Positions 25,358 to 36,739 of a DNA stretch of 64,000 bases are shown here, in pieces. Both the position numbers and the translations under genes were made by a program. The notes below the pieces were generated by a model, which saw nothing but the letters and a program-made list of their open reading frames with translations, was not told where the DNA came from and made no database searches. Each line of letters begins with the position of its first letter. Positions within the stretch are counted from its first letter, which is position 1. Source of the stretch: Cynocephalus volans (lineage: Eukaryota > Chordata > Mammalia > Dermoptera > Cynocephalidae); NCBI RefSeq assembly GCF_027409185.1, contig NC_084462.1, positions 186,004,071 through 186,068,070 on the forward strand, read 5' to 3'.

Positions 25358-25949
25358 CTAATTAGCCTGGACTGAGTGAAAGGTTATGTTTGGAAAGTGA
25401 CAGATCTGGAAGTAGCCAGTCCTGGTACTTCCATAGCTCAGAGCGAAGGTGGGAGAGCAAGGGTAAGGCCATGGTGGGTGGTATGGGTCCTTCAGTCGCT
25501 GTGATCCCCGGGGGTAGGAGGGGCCTACCATACATGACTTCAAAAGGGGAAAGATTGGAGGGCCTTTTTGGGAGAGCCCTGGTCTTGAGTACAGTGAGAG
25601 GTAGAAGACGGACCCAATCAAGGTGTAATTCTAGAGACAATTCAGTTAGTAAGTCCTTTAAGGTTCTGTTGATTCTCTCTACCTTTCCGGATGCCTGAGG
25701 TCAGTAAGGGCAATGTAAGTGCCAGGGGAGAGAGAGTGACTGCGAGAGTTTCTGTATTACCTGGGCGGTAAATTCAGGTCCATTGTCAGATTGAATGGAA
25801 GTGGGCATCCCAAATCGTGGGATGATTTGGGAAAGGAGAGTCTGGGCTATGGTGGAGGCCTTTTTATTGGATGTAGGGAATGCCTCTACCCATCCTGAAA
25901 AGGTATCAACAAACACCAAGAGGTATTTGAGGTGCCGGACAGAAGGCAT
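25358..25949 (-). pseudogene. Class I ERV integrase (core and C-terminal part)
   Basis: Integrase of the same provirus in two frames. The core contains VDTFSGWVEAFP and SDNGPEF (25701-25949). The C-terminal part reads FEVMYGRPLLPPG (25358-25640). The N-terminal zinc-binding domain is not recognisable in the sequence before it. The reading frame breaks near 25690. Confidence 0.8.
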
Positions 25950-25984
25950 GTGCCTAAAATCTACTTGCCAGTCGGCCGCAGGTG

Positions 25985-27100
25985 TCAGACCTTTGGCCTG
26001 GTGGGAGGGGTATGGCCCAGGTTTGAGCGGGGTGTTAGGATTGGTACGCTATCAGATTGTGCATGAGGAGGAAATTTTTTGCAAGAGGGCTTTGTCAGAT
26101 GGGGTGATTGAGAAGAAGGCTTGTAAAAACTGGGATAAATCTTGGGGGCTAGAGTGAAACAGGTCATGGCATAATTAGGCGGTTGAGGCTGAGAGGGTGT
26201 CTGTGAACCTTGGGAGCCATATGGAAGAATGGGAAGTTGGTTTTGTGTCTGTGGGTGCATTGCCGCAGTGCGTGCGGCGAGGTCAGCCTTACAATTCCCG
26301 TGAGTGATTGGGGAATCGTCCCTCTGGTGGGCTCTGCAATGAATGAGTCCTAATTCACAAGGTAAATGGGTTGCCTCAATTAATGTGGAGAATAAAGCTG
26401 AGTTGGTGATTGTGTTACCCTTGGTGTTAAGCAGACCGCATTCTTTCCATATGGCGGCATGAGAGAGAAGTATATGAAAGACATATTTGGAGTCCGTGTA
26501 TAAGTTAAGAGTTCTTCCTTCAGCTAGAACGCAGTCTCGCGTGGCGGAGATAAGTTCAGCCTGCTGGTTGGTAGTACCCTTGGGTAAAGGTTGGGCCTCC
26601 ATAACCAAATCAAGGGAGACTATGGCATACCCTGAGTAATGAGTGTCTCCTTCCTTGAATGAGGACCCATCCGTGAACCATGCGAGATCAGCGTGAGATA
26701 GGGGTCCCTCAGTGATGGAAGAGCGGTAAGGTATAAAATTTTGAAGGCTTTCTATGCAGCTGTGTAAAGGGGTGTTGGGGGAATCTGGTATAGGCAGTAG
26801 GGTGGCTGGATTTAGGGGTGGGCAGGTAGTGAAGGATAGGGCAGAATTTTCCAGAAACAAGGATAGGAGGGTTAGGATTCTGGAAGGTGGGAGGGATTGG
26901 AGAGCCTTATAGGTCAGGAGGTCTTTGAAGTGATGTGGTGAGAGAATGGTGAGAGGTGCCCCAAATGTTAATTTGGATGCCTCCTTATGCAGCAACTGCC
27001 CCGCTGCTAGGGCTCTTAGACAGGGTGCCCAGCCTCGTACAGTGGGGTCCAACTGTTTTATTAGGTACAAGGCGGATATCTTGGACGAGACAAAAGGCAC
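25985..27100 (-). pseudogene. Class I ERV polymerase: connection and RNase H, palm deleted
   Basis: One open frame of 371 codons. It begins in reverse transcriptase connection sequence (LDPTVRGWAPCLRALAAG, about residues 17-34) and continues through RNase H with WFTDGSS, QQAELISA, LYTDSKYVF and a final KADLAAR, so the acidic active-site residues appear present. It ends before the integrase core. The palm with the YXDD site is missing: the N-terminal polymerase piece at 26985-27272 (NTPILAVKKPN) passes straight into connection sequence. RNase H is kept open but reverse transcription would be impossible. Confidence 0.82.
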
Positions 27101-27669
27101 TGTTAGGTTTTTTTACAGCGAGTATGGGAGTATTGCCTGAATGATGGGGCTTATCCCAAGGAGGGCTGTTGTGGTTAATGGATACTGAGCCTGACAAATA
27201 TATTTGGAGGGGTCTTTTAGTTTTATTTGTACAGGGGAACACTGGGCTAGAGCGGGGCTGGCTGTGTCCCAAACTGTGGGGTTAACAGGGTGCGTTAAGA
27301 TGGGTAAGGACTTCTTTGGAAGGGTGGAATTATTAGGATCTTGGGCTTGAACTAGTGCTAGGAGGAAGGAAACGGGGGAAGAGCAAGAGGACAGGGGCAA
27401 AGTAATGGAGACTTGAAGCCATGATAGAATATCCCGTCCCAACAAGGGGACAGGGCATTGTGGCATGACTAGAAAGGAATGGGAGAAACGGATTGAGTGC
27501 CTTGAAGGCAGCAGGTTAAAAGAGGGGTTTTTGGGGGAAAGATTTGTTTACCTCCTATCCCGACTATAGGAGAGCTGCTGGAGGTGGTGGGGCCTTTATT
27601 TTCCCTTAAGACCGAAAAGGTGGCTCCAGTGTCCAGGAGGAAAGATATTGGGTGGCCGTCCACAACCAT
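26985..27669 (-). pseudogene. Class I ERV protease and start of reverse transcriptase
   Basis: The protease active-site stretch FLLDTGATFSVL lies in 27469-27669. The LLGRD motif near the protease end lies in the next frame (27113-27466). Reverse transcriptase fingers follow with AVKKPN and VQDIR in 26985-27272. The pieces occupy different frames, so at least two frameshifts are present. Confidence 0.78.
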
Positions 27670-27736
27670 GGATAACCTGGGCTCTGGTTTTGTTATAGAG
27701 ATGGTCAGGAAGGGCCCAAGGCTCCTTCAGTCCTCC

Positions 27737-29293
27737 TCAGTCCTCCTCAGCGAGGCCCACCATAGGTGGAGTCCACGGTTCGGGGGTCTGTGTGGCAGTT
27801 GGTCGCTCACCACTTCGGGCAAGGGGGCAATCAGATCCCCAATGTCCCTTCTGTTTGCATTTTGGACAAGAAGTGGTGGGTGGCCTGGGGATGGGGCAAG
27901 CCTTTGCCCAATGCCCTTCCTTTCCACATTTAAAGCAGGCACCAGGTGGAGGCTTAGAGGTGGAGGCTGTGGGAGGGTGCGCAGAGGGTTTGATAAGCCG
28001 GGCCAACATCTGGAAGTTGGCGTGGTCGACCTTTTGTTTTCGACGTTCTTTTTCCTCCTCCTGATTATGAAAAACCTTGAAGGCCACTGACAGGATTTGG
28101 GTCTGAGGGGTTGCAGGACCCTGCTCTAATTTTTTAAGTTTAGTTTCAATGTTGGGGTAGGATTGGGCCAGGAAATAGGTCATTCATAACGACATGCCGG
28201 CCGTCTTCTGAGTTGGGGTCTAAGTTAGTGTATTGTTGAAAGGCCTGAGTTAATCTATTGAGGAACTCGGAGGGAGATTCCTCCAATTTTTGGACAATTT
28301 CTTGAATTTTTTGGAAATTGACGACCTTGTGAGCCGATTTTTTGAGGCCAATTATTAAGCAAGAGGCAAAACGGTCTCGAGCCTGGATTCCCTGGGATGT
28401 GTTATAATCCCAGTTAGGTTCCTGTTCTGGGACTGCTTGGGGGCCTGACGGATGATTCGGATTGGTACAATGGGTGTCAGGGGCATGGGTTTGGGCTGTA
28501 TCCCAGACCCTGCAGTGTTCCTCGGGGAGGAGGGTATTGACTAGGAGCATGAAGATATCATGATGTGTGAGGCTGTAGGCCTGCAGGATCCATTGGAATT
28601 CTTTAATGTAGGTGGTAGGGTCGGTAGAGAAAGAGCCTAGTCTTTTTTCTGATTCTGTAAGCTCAGCTGGGAAAAGGGAGCATGGACCCTAACTACTCCT
28701 TCAGCCCCAGCTACCTCACGTAGTGGGGCAATTGTTAAAGGTGCAGGGGGAGGTCCTCAGGAACGGGTGAAAGGGGGGTTTAGTGGGTCAGGAGTAGGTG
28801 AGGGTAAAGAAGGGGGAGTGGATGGCGCAGGAGGTGCAGAAGGTGACGTGGATGACGGTGGAGGAGGAGCGGATGCCGGAGGCACTGGGGGAGGAGGAGG
28901 TCGGTAGGGTGGGGGTTCATCAGCAGGGTTGAAGGTGGAAGAATCGAGGGGTGACTGTGAAGAGGGTTTACAGGCTAAAAGGACTTGAGAGGGAGCACAG
29001 GAGGAGCAAAGGGCAGGGTTCTGAGCCAAGAGGTGCAAAGCCTCGATGTAGGGGATCTCCTTCCAATTTTTTAGGTGCTGGCAGTAGTTAAAGAGGTCTC
29101 ACAGAATGTTAGGATCTAGTGTGCCCTCAGGGCACCATGTGTTTTGATTATCTAAAGGATAATAAGGCCAATCTTGTGTACGGAATTTGGTGAGGAGTTT
29201 GGGCTCAATATCCGGCCTGAGGGAAATGTTGGTGAGGTTTTTCAGAAGGCATTGAAGTCGAGAGTCCCCTAGGGAGGAGGAGGAAGCACCCAT
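27737..29293 (-). pseudogene. Class I ERV gag (matrix, p12-like, capsid, nucleocapsid)
   Basis: Gag begins at ATG 29293 with MGASSSSLGDSRL, a myristoylation-type start. A proline-rich segment (28757-29038) carries a PPPY late-domain motif. Capsid sequence follows (28146-28550), with a major-homology-like region near LEESPSEFLNRLTQAF. Nucleocapsid (27737-28183) has two CCHC zinc knuckles, CFKCGKEGHWAKAC and CPKCKQKGHWGSDC. The domains fall in different frames, so the gene is broken, but motif preservation is good. Two knuckles plus PPPY fit a gamma-like class I virus. Confidence 0.83.
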
Positions 29294-30079
29294 TCTGGTC
29301 TCTTAATGGGAATTTAGACAGAAATCGGACAGAGATTTAGTGATAGGACAGATCCTTCGGAGAGATTTAGTGATAGGACAGATCCTTCGGCCGGTTGGGA
29401 AAGGCAGGATCCTAGAGGGCATTCCCAGTCGGTCACGTCAGTCCCAGCAGGTTCAGGTACGAACCAGGAGGAGAGAAGGGAGGTGTGGGTCGTCACTCAG
29501 ACCTCCACTTCTCTAGGGCAAAGGCCTGGTGCCTGAAGGAACCAAGCGCCAGGATTTTCTGGTCGGGTCCCGGACCCAGGAAGTGGAGAGAAGAGAGTGG
29601 TGGACAGGAGGGTGAAGGAGAGGACAGAATGGGGCTTTTAACCTCTAAAAATGAAAATAAAAGTTTACCGGGGCTTTGGAACCTGTTATAGTTTGGGAAT
29701 TTATGGTGGTAATGAAGACCATGGTGGGGTGGGTACGGGCGTTAGGGGCTACCGGTGATCTAGACTCCCTGTGGTAGCCTGAAAAAGGGCTGGTGCCCTT
29801 TAGGAAAGGGGGCTTACCTAATGATGAGCCAGTGGTGAGTGGAAGGAGCCAGCGCTGCAAAGAATGGACGAGGGTGGACCGTCAGTGGTGAGGGGTGGAA
29901 GGGAGGCCGGTCCTGGCGGGACGGAGTTCCCGAGGGGCGACTTGTAAAGTGCTGCTGCTGCAATTTGAAAAGTGTTACAGCTCGAGGGAGCCCTGAGGGG
30001 CGACTTGGAAGATGTTGCCGCTGCGATCTGAAAAGTGTCGCCGCTCGAGAGAAGCTCCATCCCAGGTTTAGGCACCAAA
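29294..30079 (-). other. Class I ERV leader and primer binding site
   Basis: Untranslated leader between 5' LTR and gag. A primer-binding-site-like sequence starting TGGTGCC follows the LTR by two bases on the minus strand (about 30060-30077). A tandem duplication of about 31 bp lies at about 29330-29390. The tRNA used is not assigned. Confidence 0.65.
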
Positions 30080-30402
30080 TGAAAGGACGAGTCGACACCA
30101 GTTGACGATCCAGCAGAGAGAGCTCATTTATTAGGCGGGACACACAAACACATATATAGGGCTTTTAGGGAAGGCTGATTGGCTTAAAATACAATCCCTA
30201 CTTAACATACCGCATGGGGCTTGGGGTGAGCTGATTGGTGAGTGATTTGCACCTGCGGGAAGGAGAGTACAGAAGAGAAGGGCAACCAGTGCCATGATGG
30301 GGTGTGGCCAGAAAGGACTTATGTGATCAGGGTGTGATCCCTTGGGGCATTTGGGTTCTTACATTCCTCGATGTGATCCCTTGGGGCATTTGGGTTCTTA
30401 CA
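30080..30402 (-). repeat. 5' LTR of class I provirus
   Basis: 323 bp, starts TGTAAGAACC on the minus strand and ends CTTTCA. It carries a short tandem repeat of the GATCCCTTGGGGCATTTGG type near its start and a TATATA-like stretch near 30151. The flank next to it (CAATTT) does not match the flank of the 3' LTR (AAGGC). Confidence 0.85.
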
Positions 30403-30808
30403 CAATTTACATTAAACATTCTAAATTTTTCCAAAAATGATCTAATGACACCTTTTCAAAAGCACTGGTCTAATCAAGACATAAAGCCTGATGTACACGT
30501 TAGATGGAAAGACCCCATTTCTGGACACTGGAGAGGACCTGACCCACTCCTAACTATGGGATTGGGATTTGGGTGTGTATTCCCCTTTGATGAACCCTGC
30601 CCCATATGGGTACCAGCCAAAACCCTTAAATTTGTACCTCAAAATCTTGAACCAATAACCCAGCACAGGGACAACAACAACCCTGATGCAAGTTCTTCTC
30701 TTTTAGGAGACTTATGCGACACTCCGGGTGAACCTGCCTCTTAATCCTCGTGGGAGAGTTTCGCTCCAATCCTGATTGCCTTTGTCCTTAACAACGTCAA
30801 CAGCAGCA
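30403..30808 (+). pseudogene. Second ERV: integrase C-terminal remnant
   Basis: The plus-strand frame 30304-30744 turns into retroviral sequence after the LTR boundary. It shows the integrase C-terminal fold signature VHVRWKDPISGHWRGPDPLL, then a frame running toward env. The 5' remainder of this provirus is missing. Confidence 0.65.
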
Positions 30809-31940
30809 TGATGCATCACCTGGTCATACTATGGACCATCTGGCGCTTGGCACATGAGGAACCAATCACCTACAAGTGCAACAAACATGGACAAAAGATT
30901 GTTGGTTATGCTATGATGTTCATCCCCCATATTTTGAGGCTGTGGCATTAAGTAACGTAACCATCCTCACCACTAACAGCACCCAGTGTGCCAGTAATTA
31001 CAACAGAACCCATCCTGGCTTATCCATACAACATATGTTGGGAAAAGGATTATGTGTTGTTTTAAAGAACCCCTCCCTTTGTTCCAATACCATTATTCTC
31101 AACAGCACTTGGGCTAAACCCAGCCTTGGGTGATGGTTATGCACCAAATCAGGACTTACTGCTTGTGTGTTTAATCAATCCTTATCTCATGAAACTTGTG
31201 TATCAGTGGATAATATTCCCCGATTATTATGGCATGAAGGGGAAGAAATGTTTCAATATTGGACAAGTACCTTTCCTCACCACAGTAAAAGGGTACTAGA
31301 GGCTGCTGTTACCATTAGTACTTTATAGGGGATTGTAGGCACTGGGGCAGGGGCTGCTGGAATAGGATATACTTACACCCACACACAAGCTTTAAGGGAG
31401 GCTATAGACATAGATCTAGATAGGCTTGAAACATCAATTACCCACTTGCAAAAATCATTAACTTCTCTTTCCGAAGTTGTATTACAAAATAGAAGGGGAT
31501 TAGACCTCCTGTGTTTACAACAGGGAGGCTTATGTGCAGCTCTCAGGGAAGAATGTTGCTTCTATGCTGATCATTCTGGAATAGTAAAAGAATCTATGAC
31601 AAAGTTTAGAGAGGGCTTGGAAAGACATAAAAGAGAAAGAGAGGCCAATGAGAGCTGGTTTCAGTCTTGGTTTAACAGTTCTTTCTGGCTTACCACCTTG
31701 ATGTCTGCCTTAGCGGGCCCCCTCTTAATCCTTCTCTTAGTGCTAATGTTTGGTCCTTTATTTTTTACTAAAATCATGGCTCTCATTCGACGAAATCTAG
31801 GATCCATAACTATGCTCACCCAAGTGGTAGAAAATGTGGCCCAAGAAAATTCCCCCCAAACACTTGGGTCAATATGGCCCTCCAAAAAATCCACAGCAAT
31901 CTTTAAGGGGCTCCGCTGGCTCTCCACAGTGGCTGGCTAG
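30809..31940 (+). pseudogene. Second ERV: env with short surface domain
   Basis: Envelope remnant. A start at about 30809 (MMHHLVILW) is followed by a surface part with a CWLC motif near 30900 and several N-X-S/T sites. The frame is stopped near 31132 and again near 31327. The transmembrane part is open from 31446: SEVVLQNRRGLDLLCLQQGG, the CX6CC motif CAALREECC, a membrane span LAGPLLILLLVLMFGPLFF and a tail ending at 31940. A basic HHSKR stretch near 31285 fits a cleavage site. The surface domain, at roughly 160 codons, looks much shorter than usual. Type D or gamma-like env is inferred from CWLC plus CX6CC. Confidence 0.75.
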
Positions 31941-32079
31941 CCAATGATGGGTAAGATCCCCAGAGGGGGACACCCTAAGACAGGCACAGTCACAAAAAAG
32001 CCAACAAGGTTGCGAGGTTAGCCTCCTTCAACTGCCCATTACAGGGTTGTTCTTCTTTTTATAGAGAAAATAGGGGGAG

Positions 32080-32534
32080 ATGTCGCGCTCATTTTTAGGA
32101 GCGAACATTATCTGTGAGCCACGTGGTGCCTATGGGTGGAGGATGAAGATGGCACCTGAGGGAAGTAGGGGAGGCGTAACCCAAGATAGCTCCAAAAGGT
32201 TTTTATTGGTCCTCCAGTATTTCCACACTCGTGAACCCTGCGTGATCGTTGTGCTCAGAATGTTAGTACAAAATGCATGCCCGTGTGATCCTTTAATTGA
32301 TTGGTTAGTTCATGGATAGCCCCTACTTGCTTCCTTATATCAATTGCAGTGTGAAAGAAGGAAAGAGAAACAATAATAATAATGTTAAATTTCAGATGGA
32401 GAGAACTGACCTGTGGTTACGAGAGGCAGGAAGGGGATGGGGCTTAGTGAGTGGTTGGTTCGTGGACACATGCCACCCAGATAGAAAAAAGTATGTCCTG
32501 TGGGTGCACAGCGGAGCCAGGCCTCTGTAATTAA
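32080..32534 (+). repeat. Probable 3' LTR of the second ERV
   Basis: A polypurine tract (ATAGGGGGAGA) ends at 32079, directly followed by TGTCGCGC, the usual start of an LTR. The 3' end near 32534 (TTAACA) is a guess because no partner LTR lies in the window. Confidence 0.5.
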
Positions 32535-33979
32535 CATTCATTTGCTGCATGTCATCTACTGGCTGGAAGAGAGGAGATAGAACGTCATCATCACAAACAA
32601 GTCATTCAGTTTTGTAACGATGAATGTGCTAATTACTCTGATGTGATCAACAGACATTGTGCACATGTATTGCTATTCAACTGTGTAGCCCACAAATATG
32701 TAAAATCTAAATGTCTTAAATGAATGAATGAATGAATTGGACATATTGAAAGAAACATATGATCATGAGGACACCATGATCTATGAATACCATTTTGAGA
32801 TTTGAACTCTACGGTGACGGTGACTGGGAGCTGCTGTTCATGGTCTCATGCAGGTTACAGCCTGACCAGTGGGGAAGGGGAATGTTAAATAAAATTTGTG
32901 GGGGGCCAGTGATTTATACTAGGCTTCTGTGCCAGGTCGCACAGACCAAACAAATATGACGTTTGACTGCCATAGCAGAGCTTCAGTTAATTGGAGGAGG
33001 CTCTGTAACCAATTAATTAATTACACTGTAAGCAATTATGTTGTTTCTACAGTGCAGTTTATTTTCTACAAATGCTTTAAGAGAATGTAATTGGTGTGAT
33101 TTTCTGAACCTGCTATAGTCTGGAGGGCTGCCTGGTTCATGATTTTTGTTTTGTTCACTTTCTTTCTTTTCCTTTGCTCTTTTTTTTTTGTTTGACCAAA
33201 GAAACTCAGTTGAAATTTAAAACTTGTCTGTTTCACAAATCTGAGAAATGTATCTACCTGCTCCAAATATAACTGCATGACAGCTTGACTAGAACAAATT
33301 ACCCTCCACAGCATCCTTTCATGCACATGACTCTACAGCAGCTCCAGGTGCAGGAATGTAAGTGGGGTGTCCTTGAGCTCCCATGTGAAGCCCACCTCAC
33401 TGAAGGGCGCCTGAGAGCAGAGACCAAAGCGGATGAGTCCACGTGCTGTAGGAGGGCTCTTTGTTATGATTACTGTCGTCGTTGTCGTGTTGACTGGTGA
33501 TTACTCACAGACATTCAGTGGGGTGTTGGCGCATCTGAGTGCTGTGCAGCTGCTCTCCCCTCACCCTGGGAGGATGCGGAGGCGGAGGGTTGAGGCTTGT
33601 AAGGGACTCAGAGAAAACATGCTGCTGTGTGGAAGAGAGAAATTGGGAGGAAGTGCAGGATGACCAGGGGCTCATCTGCCTCCTGTTGCTTGTCCATGGG
33701 GCTGCCCCTGTGACTCCCTGGTGTCACTCCCTTTACCTCGGTCATGGAGGGAAATTGGAGCCAATGAAGCCAGAGGCACGAAGGCCCTGAGTGTGGAGTG
33801 AGTTCTGATGCAGTGAGGATGCAGTGAGCATCCCCACGCTCCACCACGTGACACTCCACCCTTCGGCCCCTACGATCTTATCTGCCCGTGTCCTGACAGG
33901 GCCCTGGGGACAGATATCACAAGGTGATTTATTCTCTCAGTTCACTAATGGGCCATGAAACCTAAAACTCAATGTTCAG
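32535..33979. other. No gene recognised
   Basis: A moderately AT-rich stretch with a poly-T run near 33181. Several open frames near 33285-33860 have no recognisable family features. It could hold old decayed repeats. Confidence 0.4.
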
Positions 33980-34520
33980 TTTGTATGCACCCTAGTCCAT
34001 CCCAGTCGTAGTAGGTTGTTGTCTGGAGAGAGCTCAGAGAATCTCCAAACCCATGGTTCAGAATGGGCCACAGACCCCTCACATGCCATGCTGGGCCACA
34101 GACTCCTCACATGTCTGGCTGGGTCACCACCCCTCACATATGGTTCCACGAGCTAGATATTTGGGAAAGATCCCGGGAGCCATTGGAAGATGACATGAGC
34201 TAAGTCCTCAGCCTCCTCAGCAGCAGCAGTGGCAGCAGTGGTGGTGGCATCCTGGAGCATCCCAGTGGCACTGGCAGCAACAGCCTTGCTGTGACCCACC
34301 TGGGGCATCCTGGTGGCAAGGGTCACTGTGCATCAGATCCACCCATCCTTTATATTTAAGTCCAACAACCACGAATGCCTGGGTGTCAGTTAGACAACCC
34401 CATAAGCAGACAATATCCAAGGAACACCTGGGCACACGTCGCAGTTACATATTCACGTCAAATACTCAGCAAGATTCCCGAGGGAGCCTGACCATTTGTC
34501 TTCACTTTCCCTACAATCCA
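33980..34520 (-). repeat. LTR of class III-like ERV family, minus strand, expanded
   Basis: In minus-strand sense it follows the order of the LTR at 3655-3999: the GGTCAGGCTCCCTC type start near 34490, GTGAATAT, CACCCAGG near 34380, TATAAAGGA near 34350, and a GTGACCCAG end near 34110. Extra TGTGGCCCA repeats lie at about 34060-34130. Confidence 0.55.
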
Positions 34521-36470
34521 CACCTTCAGGGTTCCTCGCCATACAATCGACACATTTGGAATCTTCTGTGATGTTCCCTTACTGAGCATAACTGACCCTT
34601 GCATTCACATAACCTCAGTACCTACCGTATGTTCTATACACCTTGAGGTCTGTCACCACAGATCTACATTCCATTCCTGCCATCCCAAAAATCATTAGCT
34701 TGTCCCAGCACCAGCCCAAGTTTTATCTGAGGCTAAAGGTAAAACTCCTAGTTGTGAACCTGTCAAAATCAAAAACAAATTTATCTACTTCAAGGTACAG
34801 TGGGACAGACACTGGGTACACATTCCCATTCCAAAAGTGAGGAATAGACAAGAAGAAAGAAAAACCAGGCCCCGAACAAATTCAAAACCAGACAGAGCAA
34901 ACATGAAGCGCAGTGGAGCATCTGGGCCCCCAAAGCACTGGGCAGCCTCACTCCTACAGCTCTGCTAGGTGAAGCCCATTGAGCCGCCCTGGTACCTGCA
35001 GCTCTTCCATGCCAGTGCTGACTTTGCCAGCAACCCCACAGTTCTGGGCTCCTGGGGGCACTCCTGCCATCCTGGCTGCACTAGTCTCTTCCACAGTAGA
35101 TGACCTCTGCTGCGGCTCCGCCCCTGCCACTGGTCTCTGCCTGGGTCCCCAGGCTTTTCCATATGTCTTCTGGACCCTGGGTGGAGGCTGCCACGTCTCC
35201 ACTGCACTCATTTTCTACTGGCCTGCAGACTCAACATGACGCAGATGCCACCATGGTTTTCAGCTTTATGCTCCCCAGAGCTGCTGAGGAAGAGTTGCTT
35301 TAGCCAGAGCAGCCAGAATACAGGGTGCAGTTGGATGAGGGCAACGATGCCCAGGTCTGTCCACCAGAAAAATCTCCATTCTCTTCGGCCTCTGGGTCTG
35401 TGATGGGAGGGGCGCTCTTCCAAACTTCTGAAATGCCTTCAGGGCCTTTCTCCCATTGACTTGGATATTAGCATCCAGCTGCCCCATCCTGGGCTCCTCA
35501 GTTACTTGAATCAGCTTGGCATTTGCCCGCAGTTCACTCACAGTCTCAGGCAGTTCTCCAACATTCGCTCACACAGTTCCAACTTCTGCATTCACACACC
35601 CCCTCAAGGAGTGGTTGTCCTGCCCTTGCTCATGTCTGCAGCTATCCTGTAACCATTTCCACATCATAATGGAGGCTGACTTGTCCACCTTTTCACCAGG
35701 TGAAAACATACGTGAAATTCTGCAAGGGCAGCCATCCTCAGGTAACCTGCCTATCTGTATGAGGCACTTTTTTCTCAGGTTAATAGGGCACCTGTCAGGC
35801 CATCGGGATTCTGTGGAACCCTGTGAATCTTCTCAGGTTTACGTGGCACTCAGCAAGCTTTCCCAGGTATATCCAGCACCCAGTGAGCCATCTGCATGTC
35901 AGACAACTGTGACATGTGGCTACTATGTCTTCTCCAGAGCACATCACACCATCCACCCCTGGGTCCCATAGCCGCAGCAGCCAGGGGCTCTGCCTGTTTC
36001 TGCCACTTTACTCTTTCCCAAGCCAACCAATTCGACCTGGGTGTATGGGACATAGGTCATGAATTGGGTCACCTGTGGGTTGCCTGCCAGTCTGCTTGGT
36101 CCCATAGGCTGCTCGTCTTCCACTTTCTGATGAGCAAAAGGTCACCCCAGGAGATGCACAGTCTCCCCCAACTCGCCATCGGGTTGGTCATCCCCAGTGT
36201 TGGAAGCAAGAGTGACCTGTTGCTGTACTTCAGCCTCCAGGGCAAGTAGCCGTGTTCCCAAGTCTGCTTTCTGTTGCAAATCTTCAGGCCATGTTGCTTC
36301 ATGGGGTTTCCGGTCCATTTTGGCTCACAGTACAGTGAGCAACAGCCAGACCTGGTCAGCAGGAAAGCAGCCACTGGGGGCCACATGCTCAAGTGCAGCC
36401 ACATTTTCTGCCACTCCCAAGGGGCTTTCTGCTTCTTTACTTGCTTGGCATCCTACCCATGACACCAGTT
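34521..36470 (-). pseudogene. Class III-like ERV gag-region remnant, minus strand
   Basis: The minus-strand frames at 36069-36404 match the gag-like frames at 4010-4550 of the copy A provirus: MHSLPQL and a hydrophobic MWLxLxMW stretch recur in both. The rest (35266-35541 and neighbours) is open in pieces, with a Glu/Lys-rich composition. All frames are broken. Polymerase sequence is not seen in this part. Confidence 0.5.
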
Positions 36471-36640
36471 ACTGGCCTCTTTTACCTGCTTGGAATCCGA
36501 CCGACAACTCTGACTGTCAGGCTAGGCCTCAGAGAACCTTCAAACCCATTGTACAGACTGGGTCACAGACCTGTCATATAAAGACCGGGTCACATAACCC
36601 TCATGTGCCAGGCTGGGTCACCAGCTCCACCCAGAGTTCA
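36471..36640 (-). repeat. LTR-end-like sequence, class III-like family
   Basis: Contains the same GTGACCCAG and TGTGACCC type repeats as the LTR end near 34.06-34.13 kb, in the same orientation. It separates a gag-like part (below) from a polymerase-like part (above), as an LTR shared by two tandem proviruses would. Confidence 0.4.
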
Positions 36641-36739
36641 CATGCAGTTCTGTTAATGGGGATACCCTTCCATGACATCCCTCCTGGACTGGACATTGGC
36701 ACAAATCCACACACCCTGCAGTCTGACCAATTGTGAGCT

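Noticed and set aside
27584-28090. 168-codon plus-strand open frame
   Set aside because: It is the antisense shadow of the provirus protease and nucleocapsid.
28757-29038. Proline-rich open frame as a possible host gene
   Set aside because: It sits between gag matrix and capsid, carries a PPPY late domain and is the p12-like part of the class I provirus.
34954-35303. Overlapping Pro/Ala-rich open frames on both strands
   Set aside because: They lie inside the decayed ERV block, are GC-rich by composition and show no family motif.
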